Source: Emydura subglobosa
Taxonomy: Eukaryota > Chordata > Testudines > Chelidae
Reading direction: 5' to 3'
Length of the DNA: 64,000 nucleotides
NCBI GenBank assembly: GCA_007922225.1
Contig: ML679970.1
Coordinates: 17,906,290 to 17,970,289, forward strand
A program made the position numbers and the translations under genes. The notes below the pieces were generated by a model, which was not told where the DNA came from, did not search any database, and saw only the letters and a list, made by a program, of their open reading frames with translations. This document shows positions 49,807-61,566 of this stretch, one piece after another. How positions within the stretch are numbered: position 1 is the first letter of the stretch; each line of letters starts with the position of its first letter.

Positions 49807-50071
49807 AAGGGTATGTCTATACAGCAACTAGACATCCATGGCTGGCCTGGGGTGGCCGGCTCAGGCTGCAGGGCTGTTCCATTGCTGTGTAGACTTCTAG
49901 GCACAGAGTGGAGCCCGAGCTCTGGGACTCTACCACCTCGCAGGGTCCTAGAGCCCAGGTACACCCTGAATTTAGAAATCTCCACTGCAATAAAACAGAC
50001 ATGCAGCCTTGAGCCCAAGGTGGCTGGCACAGGCCAGCCGTGGGTTTTTCTGTGCTGTGTAGCCAGACCCT
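49807..50071. mobile_element. MITE splitting the L2-like fragment
   Basis: Ends AAGGGTATGTCTATACAGC and GCTGTGTAGCCAGACCCTG are inverted partners. The interior has CCATGGCTGGCCTGGGGTGG on the left and GGCTGGCACAGGCCAGCCGT on the right. No coding capacity. Confidence 0.7.
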
Positions 50072-50320
50072 GAGAAATCAGCCAATGTAATCATGCACTG
50101 AGGGGCTGGCACTTTATTTATCATCTTTCTAAAAGTTGCATGTAAAATCAATGATGTGCCTATTTGATTGTGTCCCACTGCCCACTCCAACTTTTGTACA
50201 TCACTTGTCTTAGAATGTGATCTCTTCGGGGGAAGGAGCGTGACTTGAGACAACACGCACCATAACTGGATCTTGATTCTCTTCGGAGCTTCTGGGCACG
50301 GGCGTAATATAAACATGTAG
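50072..50320 (+). mobile_element. Likely 3' remainder of the split L2-like LINE
   Basis: CTTAGAATGTGATCTCTTCG GGG and GAAGGAGCGTGACTTGAG, followed by TGGGCACGGGCGTAATATAA, look like a LINE 3' UTR (the ...CTGTAAGCTCTTCGGGGCAGGG... type). This supports one element interrupted by the MITE. Confidence 0.45.
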
Positions 50321-50711
50321 TGGTGGTAATTGTTTACAACATGGTTCGGGTTACTCCTAAGCATCAAATAGCTACAAATATTTGTGTCATGATCCAAAAT
50401 AAATAGACGTGACCTGGAGAAGCATAAGTTTCTACCTGAATTTCAGTAAAAGTGAAAAGGGAGAAATGAGATGAGCAAATTGACAGGAAAGAGAACCCTG
50501 CTGTTGTCCTCCTTCTCTTCACCACCTTTTCCCCTACCCTTCTGCTTCTGATACCCCATTTTCAATTTTTTCTGGTTTCCAGAGAAATTGACTAGTTCTG
50601 TGTTCTATCCCACCACACATTGGGAAATGGTGCTCCCAGTGTAAGAGCTGAAGGTGCCTTCCACTGAGACATTCAGAGTTAGTTTGATTTGTTTCTGATA
50701 TTTATTTTCAG

Positions 50712-50847
50712 AGGAATTCAGAGGGGTCACCATTGTGGAGCTGATTAAGAAGGAGGGAAGCACCCTTGGCTTAACTATATCTGGTGGCACAGACAAAGAT
50801 GGAAAGCCAAGAGTCTCAAACCTGAGGCCAGGAGGGCTGGCAGCAAG
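50712..50847 (+). CDS. GRIP2: GRIP2 coding exon, first half of PDZ1
   Basis: This exon encodes 44 whole codons, beginning [20 protein letters not shown] and ending RPGGLAA, with the final Arg codon split AG|A. It holds the start of PDZ1: the first beta strand, the carboxylate-binding loop as LGLTISGG (the GLGF-type motif), the DKDGKPRV loop and the SNLRPGG turn. GRIP2 is a postsynaptic and trafficking scaffold; its PDZ domains bind C termini of AMPA receptor subunits and other partners. [20 protein letters not shown] is the GRIP2 form; GRIP1 differs at several of these positions. AG acceptor at 50710-50711 and GTGAGA donor are both good. Confidence 0.96.
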
Positions 50848-51006
50848 GTGAGAAAAATCTGCTTGAAAAGTGTGGTTCGTGGATGTATTGAACACCTGGT
50901 GGAATGTGTATAAGGACAAGGGAATTGGCATCAGATTATTTTTTAACAGTACCATGAGATGTAAAGTTATTACTCTCATAGGAAAAAACCTGTTGTTCTA
51001 TTCAGA

Positions 51007-51046
51007 GTTATTTCCTATGATCACTGTGTGGATCATAGGAAATAAC
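51007..51046. repeat. Perfect 16-bp inverted repeat with 8-base loop
   Basis: GTTATTTCCTATGATC (51007-51022), loop ACTGTGTG, then GATCATAGGAAATAAC (51031-51046). The arms pair without mismatch. It lies 160 bases downstream of the 50712 exon, in the intron that splits PDZ1. The flanks show a weaker extension. Confidence 0.95.
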
Positions 51047-51751
51047 ATTTTAGAACACGTTACACAATGGTTACACAAAAACAGTTTCTGTGGTTTCTTT
51101 CAATCCCACCGGTTACAAACATAAGTGGTTCCTGAAAACCAGGCACTTTTATTTTTAATGCATCTAATTGGTAGGTTACATCCTGAGTAGGGTGAGTGAA
51201 TACATTTGGCCTACCGCTGAACCAACTCAAACATTGTGGGTTTAAAAGATTAACTCAAGCACTGACATTGCCATTTGTAGGATTCATAATTAGCCAGGAG
51301 ACCATGGGAGAGCAGAGAGGGTGAAGGAGAAGAAAAAAAAGGGGAAAATAACAGAATAATTTTACAGAGAGCAGGCAGAAAGAAACAAACAGAACTTGTC
51401 TTGCTAGCGGGAACTTTTTCCAATTATTTCACTTGATCTTGGTCTCTGGCTTTCCCATGATAACCTCTTGGGGGGGGGGGGGGAATGAGTGGCACGGGGG
51501 GAAGTTGCAAACATATATTTTCCAATTATTATTATTTGACTGACTCTGAAGTTTACCCCACCTAGAAAAATACAGTAGATGGGCACATTTTCCAGCCAAG
51601 TGGAAATATACCATATTTCTTTTGATGATACAGTGAAGATTGGTTAATCTGTTGTGACATTTTTACAAAATTCTCCACTAGAAAATATGTCCCATGTGTG
51701 TCCATGGAGAACATAATGGAGAATCTTATTGTTGCTTTTGTTCCTTTACAG

Positions 51752-51897
51752 AAGTGACCAGTTAAATGTTGGCGACTACATCAAATCAGTGAATGGGATT
51801 AACCTGACTAAACTGCGGCATGATGAAATTATAAGCCTGTTGAAGAATGTAGGGGAAAGGGTGGTACTGGAGGTGGAGTATGAACTGCCCCCAGCTG
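51752..51897 (+). CDS. GRIP2: GRIP2 coding exon, second half of PDZ1
   Basis: The exon completes the split Arg codon and encodes [20 protein letters not shown] through [12 protein letters not shown]. It contains the GDYI...VNGINL segment, the alpha-B helix ([12 protein letters not shown]) and the last beta strand of PDZ1. The [14 protein letters not shown] ending is shared by GRIP1 and GRIP2. It ends in phase 1 at a GTGTGT donor, which is weaker than the others here, but the reading frame and the next exon agree. The 904-base intron before it contains a perfect hairpin. Confidence 0.96.
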
Positions 51898-52482
51898 GTG
51901 TGTGTCTCTAAAATAATGTTACAGTGTTTGCTTGACTGCCTCATTCCGTGATACATATGGGCTTGGTTTATGTTATGCCCTTTACCACAAAGAATGTTTA
52001 ATGGAACAGTATTATGTTCTGTCTTCATCTGTCTGTGAAACACTGGTAGAGTTGCTGATCCACTCTTCAAGTGCAGTTAGCTCTCTCTCTCTGTTTCCAG
52101 CGTAGTGGGTGCCTGCTCATGCACTCTGGCTGGAGATGGCTGATCACTGTGATTTAGCAGCAAATCCTTGATCTCCATCCCAATCCCACCTTTTCTTTTC
52201 TTTTCTTTTTTTTAAAGTGTATTGTGGTTATAGGAAAGTATTCAGAATCCTAACTACCCACTGACAAAGCCTCTCTGCTTTCTCTGTTTAACTGTATTAA
52301 ATGTTGTTTCTTCTGAACACTTTCATTTGCTACATGTCTTCAATAGGTAGGCTGAAAAACTGGTCTGTAGCTAGGGGGTCTTAAACCCAGAAGCAGATGA
52401 ACCAGTTCAGATAAAAGAAGGATTCTGTTCTGAAGTATGAAACATTTTTGGTTTAACTTTTATTATAAGAACAAAGCAAATA

Positions 52483-52784
52483 CAGTAGAACCCCAGAGTT
52501 ACGAACACCAGAGTTATGAACTGACCTGTCAACAACACATGCCACGTGGTACTGGAAATATGCAATCAGGCAGCTGCAGTGACCAAGAAGAAAAGCAAAA
52601 AAGCAGACAGAGTACAATACTCTGATAAACATAAGCTATGACCAAAAATAAAAGGGAAAGCAGCATTTTTCTTCTGCATAGTAAAGTTTCAAAGCTGTAT
52701 TAAGCCAAGTTGTAAGCTTTTGAAAGAACAACCATAATGTTTTGTTCAGAGTTACAAACAACCTCCATTCCTGAGGTTCTGCTG
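52483..52784. mobile_element. Tigger/pogo-type MITE
   Basis: Starts CAGTAGAACCCCAGAGTTAC after TA and ends with the inverted partner CTCCATTCCTGAGGTTCTGCTG. The CAGTAGAACCTC...GTTACGAAC ends are those of Tigger-like Tc1/mariner elements, which use TA as target. The right TA has become GA. Confidence 0.75.
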
Positions 52785-53596
52785 GAATGCACATAAACAA
52801 ATCTTATTCATTGAGGTCTTTCCACCATAAGAAGGATACTCACAATATTGACATCCCCTGCAATTCCATTCCCCCTTCTCCCCCCCCAAACATAAAAATT
52901 AATCCCTTCCCCCAACTGAGCATGCTCTTTCTAGTGAGTATACTCACTTTAGAGTGTTTGAGATCTGATCCTTTCACCCTAAAGCTCTCTGAACCAGTTG
53001 GATAAAAGACATAGAGTCAGGGAGAGTGGCAGTTTATTCTCCAGTTGCGGGGAGCATCATTAATGGTAAATTGAATACACTCCTTAATGGCTGCACATCG
53101 GAGAATGGGCATATTTGTTCTTCTTCATTCACTGTACTTTCTTGACCTTAAATGGAGCAGTATATTCAGCCTAAAGGTATTGATTTTTCTCCTGGAATCG
53201 ATTTAAAGCTTTCACTTCCCCCTACCCACCCTCAAAAAGTCAAAATGTGAAAAAGCAAAACCTTTTAGTAATGAGGATTGAGGGGGGGGAAGGGGGAGAT
53301 GTTCAGTCAACAATTGACTTGTTTGGTTTGTTTGCTTTGTTTTTTTAATTAAAAACATCAAGAGCTTTGCAATCCCTATGGCTGAGGCTGCTGGCTTTTG
53401 AATGACTCTGAACACAGTGAAACTGGTTGAGAAATGGCAGGGTTTCACTTCAATGTCAAATTGTTAGTCTAGACAGATATGGGGAAATCTAGAATATAAA
53501 TGAAGCTGTATTTTAATGCTGTTATTTCCTAGCTTTAAGAAGAAAGGGGGCTTCTATTTGGGTTACAGGCATCTTTCTCCTTTTTTCCCCATGTAG

Positions 53597-53683
53597 CACC
53601 GGAGAGCAGCTCTGGCATTATTCCAAAGACCATAGAAGTGTGTCTGTACAAGGAGGGCAACAGTTTTGGCTTTGTGCTAAGAG
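53597..53683 (+). CDS. GRIP2: GRIP2 coding exon, PDZ1-PDZ2 linker and start of PDZ2
   Basis: The exon completes an Ala codon and reads [20 protein letters not shown] then NSFGFVLR, with a split Gly at the end. It gives the short linker between PDZ1 and PDZ2 and the first strand and binding loop (FGFVLRG) of PDZ2. The linker differs from mammalian GRIP2 more than the domain does, as expected. The acceptor is TGTAG after a T/C-rich tract; the donor is GTCAGT, in phase 1. In mammals PDZ1 and PDZ2 form a tandem, so this exon bridges them. Confidence 0.93.
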
Positions 53684-54006
53684 GTCAGTGACTTCTCTGA
53701 GGATGATGTTCAAGACAGGGTGTGCAAAATGCTGGTTGGGCTGCTTTTGAGAATGGGGGAAGGAAAGGGATGAGTGAAAATAAACATTGAAAATCTCAGA
53801 TGAGAAACAAACCTGTGCCTTGAAGTGTGTATCGACCAACCATCAAGAACTGCTGGCTGGCTGGCTGTCCAGAGCAGTCTTTGCTTGCAAGCTTTGTCAG
53901 CTATTAAATGAAAAATGTCTCTTGTCCCTTACCACCCCATTAAGGCAATAAGGGCTTTCAGCTTTAGAGATGACAGTTACTCATGGCTTTTCTGGTTTTG
54001 TTATAG

Positions 54007-54082
54007 GGGGAGCCCACGAAGATTGGCACAAATCCAGACCATTAGTACTCACCTATGTGAGGCCAGGTGGCCCAGCAGACAG
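54007..54082 (+). CDS. GRIP2: GRIP2 coding exon, middle of PDZ2
   Basis: A short exon of 76 bases. It completes the split Gly codon and reads [20 protein letters not shown] then GPAD, with the last Arg split AG|G. The [17 protein letters not shown] string is the GRIP2 form (GRIP1 has VVIT in place of LVLT). The flanks are TTATAG acceptor and GTAATG donor. The introns on both sides are short (323 and 470 bases), so exons 53597, 54007 and 54553 form a compact PDZ2 cluster. Confidence 0.95.
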
Positions 54083-54552
54083 GTAATGCTCACATTTTAC
54101 TTCCTTTAGCAATGGAGTTAAACAAAATATATGCACAGCTCTAACCAGACTTCAGAGTATAAAATCCTGTGACCTATCTCGCCTGTGTCTCCTAGGTATT
54201 TAATAATGGCTTTCAATGTGAAGGTCTTGTGACGTTGTAGGTCCTCTTCAAACGTGTTCATAGGATGGGTATTTGGATATATCTTGGTCTCATGTAGGGA
54301 AGTGTCTGTTATGTCTAAAATCACCTCTTCAAAAATGATCACTTAATTAGCTGAATATAAATCTCACAGGGGCCAACATTGCTATGATAGAGGGTAACGT
54401 ATTAAGTAGTCTGAGGCAGTCTCTTTATTCTCTTACTGCTAATTAAACATGATGGGCATCAGACGGCAAATAGCCTACGTTATTGTCCAGGGGAATGTTC
54501 AGATCATATTTGATCAAGATTTGTACTGACTTGTGCCTGTGGCTTCCTGCAG

Positions 54553-54698
54553 GGAAGGGTCCTTGAAAATCGGGGATAGGCTGCTGAGTGTTGATGGGAT
54601 TCCCCTTCACAGTGTAACTCATGCTGATGCGCTGAACATCCTGCGTCAGTGCACCCAGGAGGCGCTCTTCCAGATCGAGTATGATGTCACCATCATGG
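54553..54698 (+). CDS. GRIP2: GRIP2 coding exon, second half of PDZ2
   Basis: The exon reads [20 protein letters not shown] through [16 protein letters not shown], closing PDZ2 with the [10 protein letters not shown] segment, the alpha-B helix ([11 protein letters not shown]) and the final strand FQIEYDV. The acceptor is CTGCAG and the donor GTAAGG, leaving phase 1. Reading on past the donor gives a further in-frame stretch to a TGA at 54770. It has no family resemblance and is taken as intron. The following intron is 6,868 bases. Confidence 0.96.
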
Positions 54699-56814
54699 GT
54701 AAGGACAAGCGAATTGCGGAGCTGAGAGAGCTGCTCTGGGGTGGACTTTTCAGTGGGTGCCTGGAAGGCTGAATACTTGATATTAAGAGTTAAGCCAACT
54801 GCAATAGTGGATCTCAGTGGGAAATGATTGAGTAAGGTACTTCTCAGCATAGGAAAGGCAGAATCTGATGCATGGTTGTAGAGCTCTGAATAGATTTAGA
54901 CGTAAAGGGGTTAAAGTACCTGGAACTGCTGATACTCTGTTTTCAGCAATGATGGCAACAGTGGTTCTTTTTATAAGAGGAAATGGTATAAACTAGGCCA
55001 CAGAGACAGGCGGTCCCAGGGGCTGGGCTGAAGGCATGTAGAATGTGGGAGGTATGCTATCTGGGAAGACAGCAAATGGCTGGAGTAAATCTGGGCAGGA
55101 GACTGAGTTGGAGACGCACCAGTTGACTAATGGTTACTGGACGTGAATATATTTTGGTTCGGTGCTTGAACATGCCTTTGTTTGGAGATGTTCAGTTTCA
55201 GAGGTTTTAGTTCAGGTCAACTTCTAATAGAAACAAAAAATGATCAATGGAAACTCTCAGTTAAAGAACGCCTGCTAGAAAAGGACAGAGGATGAGGAGG
55301 TATCTCTCCAATTAATTTTCTACATACGTGTTATTTAAGTTTTTGAGTTTTAGACCGTAGGGGAGGGATTGTTATTAGCTGCTGTACAGCAATTTAGGGC
55401 TGCTCTTATAGAGATGTTACTTCAGGGAGCATAGTTAATTTCAAGTTAGCAGAGTCCAAAGCTGTGTTGGCTATGGAAGCTCAGTGAGCTGTGTTATAGA
55501 TTTTGATGCCATGCACAAGTCTCCAGAAAAGTTTCTGCCACTATCAGAACCACAAGCCGGACCAGCTGTTTCTGGAGTCTTTTCTGCCAAACCCATATAC
55601 CAAGCCAATATGTTTGAGCTCAGGAGCCAGCAAAAGAGGAGGCTAATGAGACGAATTATTTCCTGATTTGCCCGCAAGGTGGGAAATCAAAGGTGGTTGC
55701 AATCCAGAGAGCATGAATGAATATCTCAAGGAGAAAAGGATCAGAGGGTTAGAGAGCTGTTTTCTAAGTGGAAAACTTTTGAGAGCTTTGCACAATGTGC
55801 TTGGTGTCATAAGAAGATGTCTCCAGAATTATTCACTCATTAGACAGAGAAACAAAATGTCAGTCAGTAAGGGGATTGAGTTTTTTTGGGTGGAATTTCC
55901 TCCCTCCTCCCTCCCGCCTAAAATCTCTTCTCCCATTCCTGTTTCTCTCCCTTACAACAAAAACTCCTCACAAATAAATACAGTCCACAATTTCTCCTCG
56001 AGACACCTGGGACTAGAATAGCAAGGAGTGTTGGAAGGCATCTCTATTCTGACTTGCATTGGCGGGGTGTGTGAAGGAAGCTTGCAGTCTAGTTACCTGA
56101 CCTCTACCAGCCTCTGTCCATGTTACAATACCGATTCTCACTTTTCATAGTTTCTCTCTAGTGATCCTATTTCGAAGCCTTCGTCCATTGGGCAAACGCA
56201 TTTTTGATTGGACTAGTCTTTACATTTTTAGGTGGTGCAGAGAAACCAATAGAAGTCCCCGCTCCTCTGCTCTGCATGAAGGCAACAGTTCCCCATGGGA
56301 GGTGCATGTTTATAAATGTGCAACCAATGTGCTATGAGGAACTTCTGTTTACAGAGCTGGTAAGGCAGCCCAGGGCTCGGCTGATGCTGGCTTTGCACCC
56401 TGCCCCCTGAAGCAGAATGGAGCATTTTTTTACAGTTTTATACTGATTTCAAGTGAATTAAAAATGAGTCTTTAATGCCCCTCCATGACTTTTTCCTTAA
56501 TTTAGTTTTTATAGTTGCTTACTTTATCGCACGTTCCTCTCTTACTGGTTAGCTTTTCCTGAGATGGTTTGGGTCTGAAAGGAGAAATAACCTTAATTCT
56601 TTCAGACAGCAGTAAAGGGAAAGTACACGTTGGGAGTGTGGGTTTCCTTCTCTCCTCCCCCCCCCCCCCCAATTCGATGGCTAGTTCCTAGTTTGCTCCT
56701 AAAGTAGGGTACATGGACCTCCAAGAGGCAAGGTGAAAGTTGGCAAATTTAATCACTGATACAGGTAGTGTCCTCCATCTGGGGCTAGAAACCCCCATAT
56801 AAATATTCAATAAA
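54699..56814. other. Intron between PDZ2 and PDZ3 exons, left part
   Basis: No exon or dispersed repeat identified. A C run lies at 56657-56670. Confidence 0.35.
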
Positions 56815-56950
56815 ATAGTCCCCATTTTACAGCTGGGAAATATAAGGCACAGACAGTTGAGTGACTTGTCTTACAGCATACTAGTGGCAGAGCTGGGAAT
56901 AAACCCTGAAGGTCCCCATTCACAGTCATTGCTCTAACCACTAGGCTTTG
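56815..56950 (-). mobile_element. MIR SINE fragment
   Basis: TCCCCATTTTACAGCTGGGA, AAGGCACAGACAGTTGAGTG, ACTTGTCTTACAGCATACTA, GTGGCAGAGCTGGGAATAAA and CTAACCACTAGGC follow MIR in reverse orientation, from tail to tRNA-related head. Confidence 0.8.
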
Positions 56951-57499
56951 CTTCATTTTATCGCGATAGCAGGAAGAAGGATGCAGTGCCTGGTGTGCTT
57001 CCTGTTGCTTCATTAGGGCCATGGAGATCCATTTGCCTGTAGCAATGAAGCAAGTTAAATTGGACGCTGATAAGCCATCGGTGAAAATGTGAAATATAAA
57101 ACCAGTAATATAATATAAAATATACAACTTGCACGGTGATGAGAACTGACTCCTGTGGAGTGCAGGTATTGTTTTGATTGCTGTCCCAGAGGAGTCCAGT
57201 CGCTAGAAGGTGCTGAGAGGATCTTCTGAATTGTAGTATTTCTCAGATGCACTGGCAGTGCGCATTCCTTGACAGCACTGCCCACTTCTGAGGGCAGTTG
57301 GGCTCCATGCAGCTTCTCCACAGGCAAGGGAGATTGCAGCAGCTTCCCACTGCCTCAGCAGACATTTCACATGGCGGAGGGGAGAGGGACTACGCTCCAA
57401 GGTTTTTCACCAGTGGAAACCTGGATGGACCAAGGCCACGTGGTGTGCTCTTTTAACTGGTGCTTTCATGGTTCAGTTGCTCTCTTAGCAGATCATTTT

Positions 57500-57605
57500 G
57501 GCTGAGATTTTCAAAGCCACCTAAGGAGTTAAATTGGACTCTCATTAAAATGAATAGGAACTGAGTGTCCAAATCCCGAAGGCAATTTTGAATATCTTTG
57601 CCCTG
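57500..57605. repeat. Degenerate fold-back repeat
   Basis: GGCTGAGATTTTCAAAGCCA at the left and GGCAATTTTGAATATCTTTG at the right with CATTAAAATGAATAGGAAC centrally. This is a worn copy of a chelonian inverted repeat; related traces at about 30625-30800. Confidence 0.45.
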
Positions 57606-58859
57606 GTATTTACTGTAGCATTTACCTAGCAGCAGCAGTAACAAATTTCCTGTGTCAACATTCTATTTCGTGGGCTCTTCTAAAGCAATATGCACTATTT
57701 AAATAGGGACTTTGTAAATAAGCTATATCTGCTGCTGCACAGAGCACTGGGCTAAAGGCTTTTAAGATTGACTCACAGTTTGGGGACGCTATCTGCTGGA
57801 AAAGGCGAGTGGACAAGAGGCTTACTGTGTTCTCCACCCTCTCTTCCTTCCCCAACTGCCTCCTGGCCTGCTGACTTTAGCTGGAGACAACAGTTCTATA
57901 AAGCAAAGGGCTGTTCTGCGTGAGCTGAGTGGTGGCAAAGTGTCTGTCTGGCCTTCAGGGGTGACCCACGAAGCTGTACAAACCGACATGAGCTCTGAGA
58001 ACTGAATGAATTTGCAACTGACTTACAGTGTCAGTAAGCAGGAAGCTCTGCACAGAGGTGCATTTGCAGCATAGGAAATGCCTTTTCCCCCTACTCTCCG
58101 CAGGATGCATGCCTGCCTGCCAAAGCATCTATCCATTTCAGAGGGAGTTTAACGGAACTGGGAGGGGATCGAGAGCGCTACATGCGAAACAGAGAAGAAA
58201 TGCTGTAGGGCCTCCTGCATTTGTGATTGAGACAAGGATCTTTAAATGCAGCCACAAAACCCACATCTGTGGGCTGGCTGGCTGACAAGCTCTCCCTGTG
58301 GTTGTGAAATGTTTGTATTGGTCGACTAACTGAATGAAGAGGACGCTGATTCTATAGCATCCATAAAAACATCCACGAGTAACCCTTCAGCTGACAGCCA
58401 GTTATCAAAACCCTTCATATGTGTAGATGTGCCTGGGGTCTGGACAGCCTAAACTGGTCTGATTTGGGATGCTTCTCACCCAGGTTGACAGGGAGGTGGA
58501 TTTATTGTACCTAAGCCACCCCGATGGTGTTTAAACCATTATTTTTGAGGGAGAAAAATAGGGTTGCCTAAAGGTTCGGACAGCACTAAGTGCTAGGCAG
58601 CTCTTGAAAGGGTCAGGGGTTGGGTTCAGTCTGTGCCAGCTTGGGAAGGATTTGGCAGCATTTCTGAACTGTTAACACCCCCTTTGAATCAGCTTGAAGC
58701 CTCACCAAGAGCCTTTCTCCTGGGTTATTTGCACCAGTGCTGAAATCCATAAGGCCCTGATCCAACTCCTAATGAAGTCAATGGGAGCATTTCTGTCCAT
58801 TCAGGCCATAAGTGTGGATGTTTATGACAAAGGTAAAGGAGTTAGGGATTCATTTGTGT

Positions 58860-59430
58860 GGTACTTTGGGGTGTTACCCAGACCAGTAAGGGGTTCTGTC
58901 CTGTAACCCAGAGTGCTTCTGTGCTGTGCAGCCTTGGCTCAGTGCTTTGATACCAGCAGCCTGCTCCCAGCACAGTAGCCTCACCCTGGCTTCCCCTTGC
59001 CTGGTTACTCCTTGCAGAGGGTCACCAGCAGCCCTTCCAGTCTCGAGTCTCCCCCAAACCATCTCCCCTGCACTGTCCAGTCCCTCTAGCTGGATTCTCT
59101 CAGAAGTTAAGTTCACTGCCTCCAAAGAGACAGAGCACACACCGGCCAAGTAGTTTAGCTAATGACTTCGCCTCAGCACAGCACTGAGATGGTTTTGTAA
59201 TAAAGCAAGAGTAAGTTTATTAGCAAAGAACAGAGGTTCTAAGTGATAAGTAATGGTACAGCTCTGGGTATAAATGGTACAGCTCTGGGTACAATAAAAC
59301 AAAACGTGCCTTCTGGTGATTAAAACTTAACTTCAGCAAGTTACAATCTTTTTCTAAGCAGGTTTCTCACCTATAATCAGGTCCCCGAGACGTCAACCCC
59401 TGTGGTTGAAGAATTAACCTTTCTGTGAAT
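58860..59430. mobile_element. Possible LTR fragment
   Basis: CTGCTCCCAGCACAGTAGCC, GATGGTTTTGTAATAAAGCA, AGAGTAAGTTTATTAGCAAA and GGTTTCTCACCTATAATCAG occur in the order seen in chelonian LTRs. No ends or duplication seen. A 21-base-period direct repeat lies within at 59252-59291. Confidence 0.4.
59252..59291 (+). repeat. Two-copy direct repeat, 21-base period
   Basis: AATGGTACAGCTCTGGGTA occurs at 59252-59270 and again at 59273-59291 without mismatch. Confidence 0.95.
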
Positions 59431-59820
59431 ACAAGAACTCTGGCCTCTGGTGTCTCACAGGTTATGGGTGCCAAAATGCCATGCCTGAGGAGGGTGCTGA
59501 AGTACTTAATGCCACAGTAACATTTCTGTAGTGCCAGAAGGAGACACAGCCTGCTGACTTCTCTCAACAATTCTTTTACATTAGTTTGGACTTAATAGCC
59601 TGAATGAATAGTGTTAATCACTCCATACTAATTTTGCTAAATTGCAAGTGTCTGATCCTAATTTGGGAGAAGAGTGAATTGTCTTTCCTTAGCACAATGA
59701 CACATAAATTTGAATGGTTGGTCTCTCTCCAACTAATGCTTTTAAAAAAAAAAAAAAAGAAAAAATGAACAAAGGGCAATCCCTGGTCACTGTCCTAGAG
59801 GTCAGCAGGATGTTGTGACT

Positions 59821-60620
59821 AAGGGCTTGTCTACACACACACAAGTTTGCACTGATTTTACTAAAAGTGTGTGTTTAAATTGATTTAGTTAACTCTGTTA
59901 ACTCTGTGTGTGGATGCTCTCGTATAGTAATTTATAGGTGCCAACTAAATTGAGATAAACTGGGTTTAAGCTAACATGAAGTTTAACCACGTGTTGTTCC
60001 TTTGCCCTTGAGCAGTCGGCCAATAGTCGGGGCCTTACACAGTTGTTTCTATTAGGAGGAGAAATCAGTTAAACAAGTTGAGGATATTCTTTGTTTGCAT
60101 TCTTTTTTTATTTACCAAAATGAAAAAAACAAACCTGTACACAGTAGAAACTGACCAGAGCAAAGAGTTTCCTTGCTTAGAATTCTCAGTCTGCCTCTCC
60201 AGAGAGCTCTGTGCACAAGAAGCTGTGCGTGTCTGTTCCTCTGTGTCAGACTCACAAATGCTTCTCCAGGCTCTCTTCCTCTAATACACACAGGCTGCAA
60301 ATATCCCAAATCCATCAGCCCAGATGGATTAGCTCTGACCTGCCATGTGCCTTGGGCAGTACCTCCATTGTTTGGATCTCTGTCTACTCCCTAGAGGGTC
60401 TTAATTTAATTGCTCTTTTCATTGAGTCTGAAACAACGTGTGTGACACACCTTTTGACTTTGACGAGGTTTGTGATTGTCAGTGGATCAAAGTCTCTCCT
60501 GCTAGTACCAATTAGCAACTTTCAGTGTAACACGTTAAAAACTATTTTAGCTGGAATCTTGTTCAAACCAAGCTTAAACATGGCACCCTAATGTGAGTAA
60601 AAGGCTAATGTGAACAGGGC
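59821..60620. mobile_element. Possible long MITE with AAGGGCTTGTCTACAC end
   Basis: The left end TAAGGGCTTGTCTACAC and the right end GTGAACAGGGCTTAA could be inverted partners. The interior is about 770 bases with no ORF of note. The wide spacing and weak match leave two separate elements possible. Confidence 0.35.
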
Positions 60621-61217
60621 TTAACTGAGCTCTAGAAAACTGAAGCACTGCACATCTTCTGGCAAAAACCCAGGTGAAGGCACCTTCTGCTCACCGGATT
60701 GTATCCAGAATGTCAGTGTCTATCAGGAACAGTGTAAAATCACCAGGAACCTTCAAACTTCTCAGACCTGCATCAATGCATTCCCATTTCTCTGATAGCC
60801 AGAGTTAGCCTTGTATCTAACTGTAGTCAGATACCATCAGCATGTTAGTGCAGTGTAGGTGTGCACACATTGTGGAAGAGGAAAAGCCTTGCCCAGAAAA
60901 ATCAAGGGGCTTGGAGGCACCAAATGCAGGAATTCTCAGAGATGATTCTAGTAGCTTCTCTCTTGACGTGGATGACTGGCTTTCCGTAAGGCTGTCCACC
61001 TACACACATCTCTGACTGTGGACTATGTGGTGTTAAAACTTTTATTTGCTTCATAAATCCTGCTGTGTTAGGATGGCCTTAGGTAATCTCATGTGGATGC
61101 GGGGAGCGGGGGACCTTTATCTGGGCAGTCAGATGCCTGATGTCCAGATTTTTTCCCTGTTCTCTTGAAATAGTTCATCAGATATGAAAGGAGTTAAGAT
61201 ATTAATATATGAATCTT

Positions 61218-61238
61218 TGTGTGTGTGTGTGTGTGTGT
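61218..61238. repeat. TG dinucleotide run
   Basis: About ten uninterrupted GT units. Confidence 0.95.
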
Positions 61239-61359
61239 CTGAGCAGGCACAGTCTCTGATACAGCATCTGATGGTTAGTTATCATAAAATTACATTTGTA
61301 GACATTAACAAATTACAAATTCTCCTCACTCCTGTCAGGTAATAGGTAGGTAAATATGG

Positions 61360-61455
61360 GTCTTTAGCCCCCTTTTAGAGACGAATAAACTGAGGCAGAG
61401 AGGTGAAGTGATTTGTCCAAGGCCACAGAGGAGTCTGGGCCAGAGCCATGATTAA
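61360..61455 (-). mobile_element. MIR SINE fragment, close to the PDZ3 exon
   Basis: TTTTAGAGACGAATAAACTG, AGGCAGAGAGGTGAAGTGAT and TTGTCCAAGGCCACAGAGGA follow MIR in reverse orientation. It ends about 110 bases before the 61567 exon. Confidence 0.75.
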
Positions 61456-61566
61456 TGAGGATGCTGTCTATCTTGGTGGACATGCATATTTCCAAGCCAT
61501 TGCCTTTATAATTGGAAAAACTGAAATAGAAGTGTCTTAAAACTCTGTTCTATTTTTGTTTTTCAG

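Noticed and set aside
51729..51911. 60-codon frame around PDZ1
   Set aside because: Shadow of the 51752-51897 exon extended into both introns.
54533..54772. 79-codon frame with ATG at 54533 and TGA at 54770
   Set aside because: The PDZ2 part is real but starts at the 54553 acceptor; the residues before it and after the 54698 donor are intron read-through.
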